A model generated the notes under the pieces. It was given only the letters and a program-made list of their open reading frames with translations, had not been told where the DNA came from and did no database searches. From positions 1 through 16,058 of the forward strand of contig JAGGSD010000156.1 in assembly GCA_021159265.1 (NCBI GenBank): 16,058 bases of DNA. The letters are read 5' to 3'. The translations under genes were made by a program, and so were the position numbers. Of the stretch, positions 14,530-16,058 are shown in pieces. Position 1 is the stretch's first letter. The number at the start of each line of letters is the position of its first letter. This stretch comes from Syntrophobacterales bacterium. Its GTDB lineage: Bacteria; Desulfobacterota; Syntrophia; Syntrophales; UBA6807.

Positions 14530-15831
14530 TCAGCCATTCCCCATCTGTTTGAACATATTCCAGCTTTTTAAAAGGTCTATGGCGCGTTTGAGCTGATTAT
14601 CATCTTCAACTAAAGGAAGTTTTTTTTCTTCTTCTTTAGTTTTCACCTCCTCCTCTTTTAAGTGTCTTTTCAAATCCTTCTCGCTTATGGTAAATTGATT
14701 AAGTTTTGAGTTGTTGTTTTGTTTAACACGTTCAACGAAGATATCAGGATCGATTCCTCTTGCCTGGATAGAATGACCACTTGGCGTGTAATATTTCGCT
14801 GTTGTTAATTTTAATGCCGAACCATCATTGAGAGGAATGACAACCTGCACAGAACCCTTTCCAAAGGTTCTGGTGCCGAGTAGTATGGCCCTCCCGTTGT
14901 CACGAAGCGCTCCTGCCACAATCTCTGATGCACTGGCGCTGCCCATGTTAATCATTGTGATTATAGGACAAGTTGGTTCATCACCGTTATTATGGGCGCT
15001 GTATGTGTGAGCGGCGGTTTTTATCCTTCCCTTGGTTGAAACAATAGTACCGGTTTTAAGAAATATATCGGAAACTTTAACCGCCTGGTTCATTAAGCCG
15101 CCGGGGTTGTTTCTCAAGTCCAGTATAAGACCATTTAAAGAATTTTCTTTTGTATTAATTTCTTTAAGAGCTTTTTTTACTTCATCCGCCGTACTTTCCT
15201 GAAATTGAGTTATTCTTATGTAGCCAATGTGATTCTCAACAATATTGTATTTGACACTTTTTATTTTAATAATATTACGTGTAATTGTGAAATCTTTCGG
15301 CTTCGCTAATCCTTTGCGCATGATTGTTATCGTTACCTTTGTTCCCTTTGGGCCGCGAAGTTTATGCACAGCGTCGAGAATGGTGAAGCCCTTTGTGGAC
15401 TTGCCTTCTATTGCAATTATCCGATCCTGTGCCTTAATCCCGGCGAGATATGCGGGAGTGTCTTCGATAGGTGATACAACTGTGAGAATATGGTCTTGTA
15501 TTGTTATTACTATGCCCAGACCTCCAAAAACGCCCTTTGTATCGACTTGCATTTCCTTGTATATGTCAGCGGTCATGTAAACGCTGTGGGGATCTAATGT
15601 CATTGTCATGCCCTTTATGGCTCCTCCAATGACAGTTTTAGGATCTATTTCTTCCACATAGTTCTTTTCAATCAGGTTAAGGGCTTCATTAAATAGTTTT
15701 AGATTTTTATAAATGTTCTGGTTTACCGCGAAAGCAGAATTTGTGCCGTTTGAGCCTGACAGGAGCCATAGAATAAAAACTGCCGGGAGAAGAAATAATA
15801 GATTTCTTTTTCTTAAAAAAGTTCTTTTCAT
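14530..15831 (-). CDS. S41-family carboxy-terminal processing protease (CtpA/Prc-like)
   Basis: Serine protease with a Ser-Lys dyad, acting in the periplasm on protein C-termini and often on peptidoglycan hydrolases. The 433-residue protein has a signal or anchor segment (about 10-36, ending NSAFA). A PDZ domain follows (about 100-175, with GVFGGLGIVI and PAYLAGIKAQDRI). The catalytic domain contains LDLRNNPGGL, NMGSASASEIVAGALRDNGR and GTRTFGKGSVQ. By spacing against E. coli Prc (Ser430, Lys455, Gln459), the residues here are Ser300, Lys325 and Gln329. The C-terminal tail is charged (about 370-433). ATG 15831 is chosen because GGAGG lies five bases upstream; ATGs at 15843/15846 lie upstream of that site. 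An EnvC-type gene often precedes it but would be outside the window. Confidence 0.96.
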   Translation of the reverse strand: MKRTFLRKRNLLFLLPAVFILWLLSGSNGTNSAFAVNQNIYKNLKLFNEALNLIEKNYVEEIDPKTVIGGAIKGMTMTLDPHSVYMTADIYKEMQVDTKGVFGGLGIVITIQDHILTVVSPIEDTPAYLAGIKAQDRIIAIEGKSTKGFTILDAVHKLRGPKGTKVTITIMRKGLAKPKDFTITRNIIKIKSVKYNIVENHIGYIRITQFQESTADEVKKALKEINTKENSLNGLILDLRNNPGGLMNQAVKVSDIFLKTGTIVSTKGRIKTAAHTYSAHNNGDEPTCPIITMINMGSASASEIVAGALRDNGRAILLGTRTFGKGSVQVVIPLNDGSALKLTTAKYYTPSGHSIQARGIDPDIFVERVKQNNNSKLNQFTISEKDLKRHLKEEEVKTKEEEKKLPLVEDDNQLKRAIDLLKSWNMFKQMGNG

Positions 15832-15931
15832 TAAAACCTCCATCACTTGAAATAAAAATCAGTTTTGACTAATAGCTTTTTCCCCAGCGAAATTCCAGAT
15901 CTTTTTAGATTATCTTAACATAAAAGGTTTG

Positions 15932-15974
15932 AATCCGGGCTTTGCAGGTGACCAATTATTGCAAATCCCGGATT
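15932..15974. terminator. Stem-loop upstream of the S41 protease gene
   Basis: AATCCGGGCTTTGCA (15932-15946) and TGCAAATCCCGGATT (15960-15974) form a 15 bp stem with one mismatch and a 13 nt loop. It may terminate a gene to the right of the window on the minus strand, or be another dispersed palindrome. No strong T-run follows in either direction. The rest of 15832-16058 shows no gene or clear promoter. Confidence 0.45.
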
Positions 15975-16058
15975 AAATAGGTTGGCCGTAAAAAAGATAG
16001 AGCCAGAATAACCCTGTTCATATAACTTTAATCCCTTAATCGTAAAATTCTTGCAAAA

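Overview
The window looks like a chromosomal segment of a Gram-negative bacterium of the deltaproteobacterial type (Desulfobacterota). Evidence for an outer membrane is a complete Tol-Pal locus (tolQ, tolR, a tolA/tonB-like gene, tolB, pal, cpoB) and several lipobox proteins. The lineage is inferred from protein style and gene order (S41 protease followed by divergent polysaccharide deacetylase; TPR lipoprotein followed by a LolB-like lipoprotein), and from many short palindromic intergenic repeats of kinds I associate with sulfate-reducer and related genomes. No rRNA, tRNA, CRISPR array, phage gene or transposase was seen.

Layout. 197-1129 (+) is a LysR-type regulator. 1469-2860 (+) is threonine synthase. 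3163-4842 (-) is a lone family-5 (oligopeptide-type) ABC transporter substrate-binding lipoprotein with no permease or ATPase next to it. A gap of about 900 bp, made largely of repeats, leads to the Tol-Pal operon at 5747-10702 (+). Converging on it from the right are four minus-strand genes in two pairs: S41 protease plus divergent polysaccharide deacetylase (15831-13662), then TPR lipoprotein plus LolB-like lipoprotein (13343-10803).

Functionally, 5.7-15.8 kb is an envelope block. Tol-Pal uses the proton-motive force to keep the outer membrane tied to peptidoglycan during division. CpoB couples this to peptidoglycan synthesis. The facing genes encode a processing protease, a probable periplasmic polysaccharide-active protein and two lipoproteins, one plausibly in lipoprotein or lipid trafficking.

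The unusual part is the intergenic DNA. Almost every gap holds a different palindromic or terminal-inverted-repeat element. Two copies of one ~113 bp element lie in opposite orientation and keep a stem through paired changes. A 144 bp element has perfect 16 bp ends. A repeat tail near 5.2 kb recurs near 13.6 kb split by two further repeats. One repeat has probably reshaped the start of the substrate-binding protein gene. No undescribed multi-gene system could be supported; the repeats, a possible structured leader before tolQ and hairpins at two converging stop codons are the best leads.
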